A stretch of DNA of 64,000 bases from assembly GCF_002086485.1 (NCBI RefSeq), contig NZ_MVHF01000001.1, forward strand, positions 248,001 through 312,000, given 5' to 3'. Below are positions 18,596-26,381 of this stretch, one piece after another. Position 1 is the stretch's first letter. The number at the start of each line of letters is the position of its first letter. The notes under the pieces are model-generated. The model did not search any database and was not told where the DNA came from. It worked only from the letters and a program-made list of their open reading frames with translations. This DNA comes from Mycobacterium aquaticum (GTDB lineage: Bacteria > Actinomycetota > Actinomycetes > Mycobacteriales > Mycobacteriaceae). Both the position numbers and the translations under genes were made by a program.

Positions 18596-19923
18596 CGTGC
18601 CGCAGCGCCGTTCGCGGCCCACTGCGCATCGGCGAGGCTGGTCGCGACATCCGCACGGCCCAGGAACATCTCGTCGAAATAGGGCCGCAGCGCCTGGTAC
18701 CCGGCGGGAAATCCCGGCCCGCCCGGCGCCGCTACATGCGGTCCGCGCAGCACGCGGAAGAACGGGGTCACATCCACCCCGCGCGATTTCCAGTAATCGT
18801 GGTAGACGGGCTGTGCCGCCAGCACGGCGGGCACTGCGGCACCGTGCGCGCCGAGGAACTCGTTGCCCTGCTTGCTGCCCATCCACTGCAGCACCTGGCG
18901 TACCGCATCAGGATGCTTGGTGGCCGAATTGGCAGCGGCGGCAATGCCGTTGGTGACACTGACCCGGCCTTTCGGTCCTTCGGGCAGCATCACCACACCC
19001 CAGTGGAACGGCGCCTGGTTGGCGATGGCCGCCAGGTTGAAGGTGCCGGACTGGAACAACGCCATCCGACCCTGCAGGAAGGTGTTGCGGGAGAAGTCCC
19101 CGTTGCCGTTGGTGACCGAGGCCGGAGGTGCGACGTGGTCGGTGTTGATCAGTCGCACCAGATACGTGAATGCTTCGACGGCTTGCGGGTTGTCGAAGGC
19201 GAACCGATCGCCGACGGTGAACTGGCCGCCGGCCGACCCGATGTAGTTCAGGTAGATGCCCTGCATGTCGTTGGCCGCGTTGTAGCCCCATTGCCGGATC
19301 CGGGTCGCATCGAACCCCTCGGTGGCGGCGGTACGACCGTCCTCGTCGACGGTGAGCCGGGCCAGCAGGGGACGCAGCGTGTCGTCCGCCCCATCGGACC
19401 AGCGCAGGGTGAGCAGTTCGGTGAGGTCGACCCCCGCGGCGTCGAGCAGATCGGCGTTGAAGAACACGGCGATGCCGGCGTCGGTCAGTTGCGGCACGCC
19501 CCACAGTGCGCCGCTGCGGGTGAACTGGTTGACCACCGAGGGCTCCCACGCGCGGGCGGCATTGGGAACCAAGGTCTTTCCGATGTCCATCAGCCGACCG
19601 CTGTCGGCGTAGCCGGCGAAGTAGGCGTTGGACAACCAGAAGATGTCGTCGGCGCTGCCACCGGCCATGTCGGTCCGCAAGGTGTCGAAATACGACGAGT
19701 ACGCCACGGTGTTGACGCGCACCTCGATGTCGGGATGCTCACGGCTGAACTCGGCGAACGATTCCCGGTAGGCCGCGGCGGCCTGTTGATCCCAGAGTCG
19801 CACGGTCACCACGACGTGTCCCGACGGTTCGGTGTCGCGGCCCAGAAGTACGGCCAGCCCCAAGAGCACCGCCATGGTCATTGCCAGACCCGCGGCGGCC
19901 AGCGTCGAGAAGCGGGGCCTCAT
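18592..19923 (-). CDS. uspC: amino-sugar ABC transporter, solute-binding protein
   Basis: A 443-aa extracytoplasmic binding protein from ATG 19923, which overlaps the uspB stop by 4 bp. An N-terminal hydrophobic segment (LAAAGLAMTMAVLLGLAVLL) is an uncleaved anchor or signal, with no lipobox. The mature part is a family-1 sugar-binding protein (VTVRLWDQQAAAAYRESFAEF; DIFWLSNAYFAGYADSG; FQSGTFNLAAI). Order and size match M. tuberculosis UspC, which is known to bind amino sugars such as chitobiose; that specificity is transferred here by homology. Confidence 0.88.
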   Translation of the reverse strand: MRPRFSTLAAAGLAMTMAVLLGLAVLLGRDTEPSGHVVVTVRLWDQQAAAAYRESFAEFSREHPDIEVRVNTVAYSSYFDTLRTDMAGGSADDIFWLSNAYFAGYADSGRLMDIGKTLVPNAARAWEPSVVNQFTRSGALWGVPQLTDAGIAVFFNADLLDAAGVDLTELLTLRWSDGADDTLRPLLARLTVDEDGRTAATEGFDATRIRQWGYNAANDMQGIYLNYIGSAGGQFTVGDRFAFDNPQAVEAFTYLVRLINTDHVAPPASVTNGNGDFSRNTFLQGRMALFQSGTFNLAAIANQAPFHWGVVMLPEGPKGRVSVTNGIAAAANSATKHPDAVRQVLQWMGSKQGNEFLGAHGAAVPAVLAAQPVYHDYWKSRGVDVTPFFRVLRGPHVAAPGGPGFPAGYQALRPYFDEMFLGRADVATSLADAQWAANGAAAR

Positions 19924-20732
19924 TTGATTCCCGTCACGACGATCGAGCGAACGATGTTGCGGGACAGCGCGACGAACAGCACCAGCAGTGGCACGATCGC
20001 GACCGTCGTCGCCGCCATCACCAGCGTCCACTGCGCGTTGTACTGGGTCTGCAGGCCCGCGGTCGCCACCGTCAGCACCTGCCATTTCTGCCCGCTCGTG
20101 ATGACCAATGGCCACAGGAAGTTGTTCCACTGGGTCACCACGGTGATCAGCCCCAGGGTGACCAGAATCGGTCGGCTGGCGGGGACCACCACATGGGTGA
20201 TCACGTCGAGCGTGTTGGCCCCGTCGAGGCGGGCCGCGCTGATCAAGTCGCCCGGGATGGACCGAAAGTACTCGCGCAACAGGAATATCGCGTACGGCGA
20301 GCCGAACATGAAGGGCAACACCAAGGCCCAGAACGTGTTACGCAGACCGGCTTCGGCCATCATCAGATACAGCGGCACCACCGTCACCGTCGCGGGCACC
20401 ATCAGGGTGGCGATATAGATCCAGAACAGCGCGTCACGTCCCGGAAACTGCAGCCGGGCAAAGGCATAGGCGGCCAGCACGGAGAACACCAGCTGTCCGA
20501 TCAGGATCACCGCGGTCATCAGTGCGGTCACCACGATCGCCCGGCCGAAGCCGGCGTCGGCGAGCCCCAGATAATTCTCCCACGTCGGCGGTTTCGGCAG
20601 CGACAACGGTGAATCGGTGTTGAACTGCTGCGCCGAGGTGAACGACGTCAGCAGCCCCAGCCCGAACGGCAGCAGTGTGATGACCGCGCCCATCACCAGT
20701 CCGGTGTAGATCGCGACGTTACGTGAGGTCAT
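19920..20732 (-). CDS. uspB: amino-sugar ABC transporter permease
   Basis: A 270-aa inner-membrane permease of the MalG/carbohydrate CUT1 type with about six membrane segments. The EAA loop that contacts the ATPase is SAARLDGANTLDVITHVVVPASRP (conserved EAA---G---------P pattern with Gly and Pro kept). It overlaps uspA by 14 bp and uspC by 4 bp, so the three are translated as a unit. No ATPase gene is present in the cluster, so a shared CUT1 ATPase must be encoded elsewhere. Confidence 0.88.
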   Translation of the reverse strand: MTSRNVAIYTGLVMGAVITLLPFGLGLLTSFTSAQQFNTDSPLSLPKPPTWENYLGLADAGFGRAIVVTALMTAVILIGQLVFSVLAAYAFARLQFPGRDALFWIYIATLMVPATVTVVPLYLMMAEAGLRNTFWALVLPFMFGSPYAIFLLREYFRSIPGDLISAARLDGANTLDVITHVVVPASRPILVTLGLITVVTQWNNFLWPLVITSGQKWQVLTVATAGLQTQYNAQWTLVMAATTVAIVPLLVLFVALSRNIVRSIVVTGIK

Positions 20733-21591
20733 AGCTGATCCGGCGACGGAAGTAGAGATGCTGGACCACGGTGATGCCGACCAGCAGGACGAACAACACG
20801 ATCGCCATCACCGATGCGCGCCCCACGGCGGCCGCGCCGAATGCCTCGGCATAGATGCGGTGCGCGACGAGATCGGTGCGTCCCTGGGGTCCGCCACCGG
20901 TCAACGCATAGACGGTATCGAATACCTGGGCGGCGCTGACGATTCCGGTGACCAGGACGAAGAACATGGTGGGCCGCAACATGGGCAACGTGATGTGGCG
21001 GAACCGTTGCCAGGCGTTCGCGCCGTCGGTGCGGGCGGCGTTGTGGACGTCTTCGGGGATGTTGAGAATGCCTGCGAGGAAGAACAGCGTGACGTAGCCG
21101 ACGTTGGTCCAGATCACCACGGCCGACACCAGGGGCAGCGCCAGTCCCGGATCGGTGAGCCAGTCGATCTGGTGGCCGAGCACGGTGCTCACGGCGCCGT
21201 CGGTCGGTGCCAGGATCCAGCGCCACAACACCGCGATGGCCAGCGGTGCGCAGATCCACGGCAGCACATACACGGTGCGGAAGAAGCCACTGCCGGGCAG
21301 GCCGCGGGCCAGCAGTGTCGCCGCGAACAGACCGAGCGCGGTTTGTGCCGGCACCACCAACAGCACGAACAACAGGGTTACCAGCAGTGAGGTGGCGAAC
21401 GACGAATCGGTGAGCACCGCAGTCCAATTGTCGAACCCGACGTACGTGATCGGGCCCAGCAGATCCCACCGGTGCAGGCTCAGCCACGCCACCACCAGCA
21501 TGGGCAGCAACAGGAAGGTGACGACGCCGAAAAGGCTGGGCGCGACAAGCGCGTAGCCCAGTGCGGTGGCGCGGACACGCGAGGTGGCCAT
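20719..21591 (-). CDS. uspA: amino-sugar ABC transporter permease
   Basis: A 290-aa MalF-type permease, first gene of the uspABC operon. Six hydrophobic segments are visible from ALGYALVAPSLFGVVTFLLL to VMAIVLFVLLVGITVVQ. The cytoplasmic EAA loop is NAARTDGANAWQRFRHITLPMLRP. Its ATG at 21591 faces the gap shared with the divergent alpha/beta-hydrolase gene. The role is uptake of amino sugars, perhaps recycled cell-wall fragments, by analogy with M. tuberculosis. Confidence 0.88.
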   Translation of the reverse strand: MATSRVRATALGYALVAPSLFGVVTFLLLPMLVVAWLSLHRWDLLGPITYVGFDNWTAVLTDSSFATSLLVTLLFVLLVVPAQTALGLFAATLLARGLPGSGFFRTVYVLPWICAPLAIAVLWRWILAPTDGAVSTVLGHQIDWLTDPGLALPLVSAVVIWTNVGYVTLFFLAGILNIPEDVHNAARTDGANAWQRFRHITLPMLRPTMFFVLVTGIVSAAQVFDTVYALTGGGPQGRTDLVAHRIYAEAFGAAAVGRASVMAIVLFVLLVGITVVQHLYFRRRISYDLT

Positions 21592-21757
21592 TGAGCTATT
21601 AAAGCGGGTTGCCGTCAGCGGGCCACAGGGTGGGCCGACGCGGGACGGACAGCGAGCCCGTCGATCGGTCTCTCGCCGAATACAGTGGGGGCCAGCCGAA
21701 CGCGCAGTGGCTCGGATTTGGTTCCGAACACCAGCGAGACGACGTAGGTTGTCATGA

Positions 21758-21776
21758 TTGCAGTGGACAACTGCAA
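21758..21776. promoter_or_regulatory. inverted repeat in uspA/hydrolase divergent region
   Basis: TTGCAGT-GGACA-ACTGCAA is a perfect 7-bp inverted repeat with a 5-nt spacer; a second pair (TTGTC...GGACAA) is nested around it. It lies 81 bp upstream of the hydrolase start and 166 bp from uspA. It is a candidate operator; no binding protein is identifiable. Confidence 0.35.
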
Positions 21777-21857
21777 CAAACCTGGTCTGGATGGCTGCTA
21801 CGAAACCGATTCGGAGCCTTCGCCATTGTTACCAGTTGGATAAAGGATGGGTACTTC

Positions 21858-23537
21858 GTGCCGCGTACCGTTCGCAATTCTCTTGTCATGTCACCCGTCT
21901 TTTCGCGATTCTCCCGCTGCCCCCGCCCGCTGCATCCGGTCGGACTGTCAATGGCGCTGCTGTTCTTCGCGTGGTCGATGAGCCCGTCATTGCTGCCGCG
22001 GGCGTGGTATCTGCAGGGGGTGGCGACGGGCATCAGTGTCGCGATCGGATACGGCCTCGGGTGCACTATGGCGTGGGTGGTTCGGCGGTGCGGCATTAGG
22101 CCAGCCTGGTCGGCGCGCACCCGAACGCTCGGATGGTGGGCTCTCGCGCTGACGGCGCTGGTGGTGATTCCCACGTTCTTGGTACTCGGGTCGTGGTGGC
22201 AGCAGATCCTTCGTGATCTGGTCGGCCTGCCACGTGCGTCACGGTCGTTCTATGTCCTCGTTCTGCTGATCGCGGTTGGGGTGGCGGCAGTGCTCCTGGC
22301 GATCGGGCGTGGACTGCGGTGGGTCGCCGGTCGTTTGACGGCGGTGGGAGGTCGCATCGTTCCCGGTCCCGTCGCGCGGCTCGCGGCCGTTGTGATCGTC
22401 GCGGTGGTGATGGTCGTTGCCCTCGACGGCGCGCTGCACAGAGGACTGTTGAGTGTCGCAGAGCGATCTGCCCAGGCCGTCGATGAGAGCACTGCCGAGG
22501 GAGTGGCTCAACCGCGCGCTGCGGAGCGCTCAGGCTCACCGGCTTCTCGTGAGGCATGGGACAGCCTCGGGCGGGAAGGACGCAGCTTTGTCGCGAGCGG
22601 GCCTACCGCTGAACAGATCTCGACGGTGACCGGCGCCCGCGCGCTGACACCCATCCGGGTTTACGCCGGGCGGGAATCCGCAGACAGCGTCGATGGCATT
22701 GCCCAGCGGGTGATCGATGAGCTTCACCGCACGCACGCTTTCGACCGCAAAGTGCTGGCCGTGGTGACGACGACGGGTCGTGGCTGGGTGAATCCGAATG
22801 TCGCGGCGGCGTTTGAATACGTCAATGGCGGCGACACTGCCATCGCCGCGATGCAGTATTCATTTCTGCCCAGCGCTCTGTCGTTCATCGCCGACCGGGA
22901 GACGCCACGGCTGGCCGGTCAGGCGTTGTTCGAAGCCGTGCACCGGACGTGGAGCACGTTGCCCGAGGGCAAGCGGCCCAAGCTGGTGGTATTCGGGGAG
23001 AGCCTGGGCTCGTTCGGAGGACAATCAGCCTTCGCTTCGGGCGCCGACATCGTCAGCCGCACTGACGGAGCATTGTTGGTGGGGACGCCGAACTTCGCTC
23101 AGCCATGGGGGAGAATCACCGCTGGCCGGGATGCCGGGTCATTGGAGCGCCTGCCGATCGTCGACGAGGGCCGCCACATCAGGTTTGCATCCCGTGTCGA
23201 TGACGCGAATCTGCCCGGACCATGGGAGTTTCCGCGAGTGGTGTTCTGGCAGCATGCCAGCGATCCGATCACGTGGTGGTCGTTCGATCTGCTGCTGCAC
23301 CGGCCGGACTGGTTGCGCGAACCGCTAGGGCCCGATGTGGACCCGGGCATGCGGTGGCTGCCGTTCGTGACGTTTTGGCAGGTGACGCTCGACATGATCT
23401 TCTCAGCCGACGTGCCCTACGGCTACGGACATGCGTTCGGGCCCGACGCGACCGAACTCTGGGTGGACATCTTGGATCCGCCGCAATGGAATTCCGCCAA
23501 GACCCAACGAATCCACGACGCGATCGCGGGACGATGA
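21858..23537 (+). CDS. membrane alpha/beta-hydrolase (Abhydrolase_9 type)
   Basis: A 559-aa protein from GTG 21858, which has AAAGGA at good spacing; the frame stays open back to 21609 and another ATG lies at 21888. The N-terminal half has about five membrane segments (LSMALLFFAWSMSPSLLPR through VARLAAVVIVAVVMVVALDG). The C-terminal half is a hydrolase domain with nucleophile motif VVFGESLGSFGGQ, and a conserved ending (DVPYGYGHAFGPDATELWVDIL). This two-part layout is common in actinobacteria. Its substrate is unknown; an envelope-lipid role is a guess from topology. Confidence 0.85.
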   Translation: MPRTVRNSLVMSPVFSRFSRCPRPLHPVGLSMALLFFAWSMSPSLLPRAWYLQGVATGISVAIGYGLGCTMAWVVRRCGIRPAWSARTRTLGWWALALTALVVIPTFLVLGSWWQQILRDLVGLPRASRSFYVLVLLIAVGVAAVLLAIGRGLRWVAGRLTAVGGRIVPGPVARLAAVVIVAVVMVVALDGALHRGLLSVAERSAQAVDESTAEGVAQPRAAERSGSPASREAWDSLGREGRSFVASGPTAEQISTVTGARALTPIRVYAGRESADSVDGIAQRVIDELHRTHAFDRKVLAVVTTTGRGWVNPNVAAAFEYVNGGDTAIAAMQYSFLPSALSFIADRETPRLAGQALFEAVHRTWSTLPEGKRPKLVVFGESLGSFGGQSAFASGADIVSRTDGALLVGTPNFAQPWGRITAGRDAGSLERLPIVDEGRHIRFASRVDDANLPGPWEFPRVVFWQHASDPITWWSFDLLLHRPDWLREPLGPDVDPGMRWLPFVTFWQVTLDMIFSADVPYGYGHAFGPDATELWVDILDPPQWNSAKTQRIHDAIAGR

Positions 23538-23543
23538 TCCCTT

Positions 23544-23569
23544 GCGGCCGTCGACATTTCGACGGCCGC
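23544..23569. terminator. bidirectional hairpin terminator
   Basis: GCGGCCGTCGA-CATT-TCGACGGCCGC is a perfect 11-bp stem with a 4-nt loop, 6 bp past the hydrolase stop and between convergent genes. There is no U-tract, as is usual for mycobacterial intrinsic terminators. Confidence 0.7.
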
Positions 23570-23653
23570 CGTCCTGCCCCTGCTAAGGGTGGCGGGTTCG
23601 GCGGCGTGGTGCCGTGACCGCGTCGCCGTGAACCACCGGTCACGATGCGATGG

Positions 23654-25201
23654 TCAGCCTCTGATGAATCCCAGGTCGTCGGTGATCACCGTGTTCGGCC
23701 CGATCGGGAGTTGGTCGCCGCCCTGAGGCATCTTGATGAAGGACAGCTTGTCCTTGTGCGCCTTGCGGAGCAGGTCCTCGAAGGCCATCAGGGTCAGCTG
23801 CTCGCCGGGGCAGCGCCGATAGCCGAACCCGAACGGCGCGAATCCCGCATAGTCGCAGACCGGCAGCGGTCGGTTGTCGACGACCCCGAAGACCGTGCCG
23901 AAGCCGCTGTTGTGCATTGCTGCGTCGCGTCCGTCTTTGACAGCGAATGTTGTTGGGGGAAAAGGACAGTTGGCCAAGCCAATCTGACGGATGCGTGCCT
24001 CATCGACGTCGTTGCTGGTTGGGACTCCGGTGTAACGAGTCGGATCGAACTCGTCAGGATTCTTCCATTGGACGGGGTCATGGCTGGTGGAGGTGTGAGG
24101 GCTGACGATGTAACCACTGCGTTCGAAAGCGGGCGAGTTAGGTTCAGTCAGCGCCGAAATGCTCCCGCCGTTGGGTGAAATAGTGCGAAACAGCTCCATG
24201 GTGAACCGTTCGAGTGGGCTGAACGGAGGCGCACCCGCGCTATCGGGATTTGCCGACATGGTCTTCGTGAACCAGTCTTTGGCCTTGGCATCGCCGCCGT
24301 CGTCGGCAAGCTTGGCCATGATGTTGTACAGACTGTTGCCCCACTGACTGAATGCCACGAAGTTGTGGAAGCACTCGAACACCACGTCCTGGTGGTTGAA
24401 GTGTTCGCTCTCCTCACCGTTTTTCAGCCAGTACCACGCGAATGTCTGGTCGCGGTCGACGAGCTTGCCTGTGGTGATGTCGGCGAGCTTGCCGTCGATC
24501 CATTGTTTGAGGAAGTCGAGGTTCTTCCGGACGGTCATGTAGTTGTCGTAGACAACCTTCTGAGTCGGGTCCCGGAACGCCAGCACTGTGTTGAAGCTGG
24601 ATCCGATCTGGCGGACCTGGTCGGGAATCTCGTGGCCGCTGACCCCGAGGTGCAAGTCCCAGTACAGGTCCCAGAAGGTATCGAGATAAATGTGCATCAG
24701 TGGCTTGTTTGCGTTGGCAGGTGCAAACAAGCCGTCCCAGAACCGCACGACCTTGCTGCGATACCTCGTGTCATACAGATCCGGGGTGACCGCCGACATG
24801 TAGATGCGCTTGCGCAGGTTGTCTGGCCCACGTTTGTCCAGCCCTTGCAGGAAGACTGTGACGCCCTGCTGAGGATCGGGCGCCCAGGTCTTGCTCAACA
24901 AGCCCCACAGATCGGTGGGCAGTGCATTCTCCTTGGACAACGCGAGGTCGATCATCGGCAAGACGGGTCGCTGCCCGTCATAGACGCTCACGAGGTGATT
25001 CGGAATGATGACGTGGTCGACGTAATCGGCGTCGAACTGGGCTGTGTACTGTGCCCGCAGCTGGGCCACCGCGCTGGCAGTGCCATCGGGATTCGGCATG
25101 GCGGCGTCTTCCGGTTTCGAACATGCCGCCAGCGTCTGGGTGGACAGAGCGGCCACGGCTCCTGCGCCGCCCGCGAGAAATGCTCGTCGTCTCAAGCTCA
25201 T
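23654..25201 (-). CDS. Tat-exported lipoprotein of the cytochrome P450 superfamily
   Basis: A 515-aa protein from ATG 25201, preceded by AGGAAAGG. The N-terminus is a twin-arginine signal (MSLRRRAFLAGGAGAVAAL) with a lipobox at Cys27 (TLAACSKP). The body is a P450: K-helix ExxR (ELFR, Glu336/Arg339), a PERF-like NPDEFDPTRY and the heme-binding loop FGFGYRRCPGE with thiolate Cys464. The I-helix region (ECFHNFVAFSQWGNSLYNIM) lacks the acid-alcohol (E/D-T) oxygen-activation motif, and about 60 extra residues separate the PERF region from the heme loop. This suggests a peroxygenase or hydroperoxide-rearranging type enzyme. It lies 13 bp after the SHOCT gene, in one operon. Confidence 0.8.
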   Translation of the reverse strand: MSLRRRAFLAGGAGAVAALSTQTLAACSKPEDAAMPNPDGTASAVAQLRAQYTAQFDADYVDHVIIPNHLVSVYDGQRPVLPMIDLALSKENALPTDLWGLLSKTWAPDPQQGVTVFLQGLDKRGPDNLRKRIYMSAVTPDLYDTRYRSKVVRFWDGLFAPANANKPLMHIYLDTFWDLYWDLHLGVSGHEIPDQVRQIGSSFNTVLAFRDPTQKVVYDNYMTVRKNLDFLKQWIDGKLADITTGKLVDRDQTFAWYWLKNGEESEHFNHQDVVFECFHNFVAFSQWGNSLYNIMAKLADDGGDAKAKDWFTKTMSANPDSAGAPPFSPLERFTMELFRTISPNGGSISALTEPNSPAFERSGYIVSPHTSTSHDPVQWKNPDEFDPTRYTGVPTSNDVDEARIRQIGLANCPFPPTTFAVKDGRDAAMHNSGFGTVFGVVDNRPLPVCDYAGFAPFGFGYRRCPGEQLTLMAFEDLLRKAHKDKLSFIKMPQGGDQLPIGPNTVITDDLGFIRG

Positions 25202-25214
25202 CGGTAGACCTTTC

Positions 25215-25601
25215 CTATCCGGCGAACGCCGCGGACTTGAGCCGCTCGAATTCGGATTTCGTGATGGTTCCCTCGTCGAAGAGCTTCTTGGCCTCAGCAA
25301 TCTCCTGCACCGGCGAGCGCCCGGCGACCTCGCGGATGTAGTCCTCCGCCTGCCGCTTCTCGGAGGCTGCCTGGTTCACAGCGCGTTCGGCCATGCCTTT
25401 GCCGCGCACGATCAGATAGGCCAACGCGGTCAGGTACGGCAGAACCACCAGGGCCACAACCCAAATCGCCTTCACGATGCCCGACGTGGACCTGTCCCGC
25501 CAGAACAGGTCGACCAGGATGGTGAACAGGATCATGAGGTAAGCGATGACCGCGAAGATCACCAGGGTGGACCACAGAAAGTTCCAGAACGTGCTCAACA
25601 C
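25215..25601 (-). CDS. membrane protein with SHOCT-like C-terminus
   Basis: A 128-aa protein from GTG 25601, which has AGGAG seven bases upstream; the frame stays open to 25652. It has two membrane segments in a PLDc_N-like arrangement (FLWSTLVIFAVIAYLMILFTILVDLFW and AIWVVALVVLPYLTALAYLIV), a charged helix, and a C-terminal SHOCT-type motif (AEAKKLFDEGTITKSEFERLKSAAF). Such proteins are small membrane adaptors of unknown role. It is the first gene of the operon with the exported P450 and has a 20-bp palindrome 114 bp upstream. Confidence 0.8.
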   Translation of the reverse strand: MLSTFWNFLWSTLVIFAVIAYLMILFTILVDLFWRDRSTSGIVKAIWVVALVVLPYLTALAYLIVRGKGMAERAVNQAASEKRQAEDYIREVAGRSPVQEIAEAKKLFDEGTITKSEFERLKSAAFAG

Positions 25602-25715
25602 GCGGGGGCTCCTCATCACAGATGGGTTGTCCGACAGTCCAATTGACTGCACGGGTGACCACCCTATGCGGGCAGCCCCGCGGCAAACCGGCCGAAATGT
25701 CGATCCGGCCGTATT

Positions 25716-25735
25716 TGACCCCCGAACTGGGGTCA
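25716..25735. promoter_or_regulatory. 20-bp palindrome, site A of putative two-component regulon
   Basis: TGACCCCCGAACTGGGGTCA: perfect 7-bp arms (TGACCCC/GGGGTCA) around 6 nt. It lies between the response-regulator stop and the start of the SHOCT/P450 operon. It belongs to a set of four similar 20-bp sites. It could also form a weak terminator for the kinase-regulator operon. Confidence 0.6.
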
Positions 25736-25739
25736 GGGA

Positions 25740-26381
25740 TTACGGCTGGGCGTCTGCATCCGATTCGCGCGATATGAACCCGTCCTGCACCGCCATGGCG
25801 TAGAGCTCGGCTTTGGTGCGTACCTGGTGTCCGCCTTGTGCGTACTTGTCCCGCACCCGGTCGATGTATTGCTTTGCCGTGCTGCTGGCGACACCCATCC
25901 GACGCGCGACACTGTCCAATTTGAGGCCGCAGGCGTAGAGCCGAAGGGCCAGGAGTTCTTGATCGGAGAGCTTCGGGCGGTCCACGTTGTCGACCGCGAT
26001 CGCCTGCGCCAGCATTGGGCTCATCCATTGCTCGCCGCGCAGCGCGGCGTCCACGGCGTCCGACAGATCGGCCACGCTGTCGGTTTTGGCGACCACCCCG
26101 ACCGCGCCGGCCTGCAGCATGCGGCGCACGTGTCGCGCGCTGCCGAGCGCCGACACGATCAACACCGGAATTCCACGGGCGCGCATCTCGGTGACGAAGC
26201 CCGCGTCGGCCAGTCCGGCAGCACCGAGGTCGAGATCGAGCAGAATCAGCTCGATCGAAGGATCCGCCACGAATTCGGCCAAGGTACGCGCGGCTGTGAC
26301 GTCGTGCCCGACATCCCGCATCGCGTGTGCCAGGGCGTCGCGTACCAGCAGGTGGTCATCGACAATCGCGATGTGTGCCAC
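25740..26381 (-). CDS. NarL/LuxR-family response regulator
   Basis: A 213-aa two-domain regulator. The receiver domain (1-120) has the acidic pair Asp8-Asp9 (IVDDH), phospho-acceptor Asp49 (LILLDLDLG) and Lys99 (VVAKT). The C-terminal LuxR-type helix-turn-helix (about 140-190) reads LSDQELLALRLYACGLKLDSVARRMG and STAKQYIDRVRDKYA. Its start lies 26 bp inside the 3' end of the sensor-kinase gene, so the two are translationally coupled and form a cognate pair. It is the best candidate to bind the four 20-bp palindromes nearby. Confidence 0.9.
   Translation of the reverse strand: MAHIAIVDDHLLVRDALAHAMRDVGHDVTAARTLAEFVADPSIELILLDLDLGAAGLADAGFVTEMRARGIPVLIVSALGSARHVRRMLQAGAVGVVAKTDSVADLSDAVDAALRGEQWMSPMLAQAIAVDNVDRPKLSDQELLALRLYACGLKLDSVARRMGVASSTAKQYIDRVRDKYAQGGHQVRTKAELYAMAVQDGFISRESDADAQP

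Noticed and set aside
19920..21591. Missing ATPase as a sign of a broken uspABC operon
   Set aside because: CUT1 permeases often use a shared ATPase encoded elsewhere, and the M. tuberculosis uspABC operon also lacks one.
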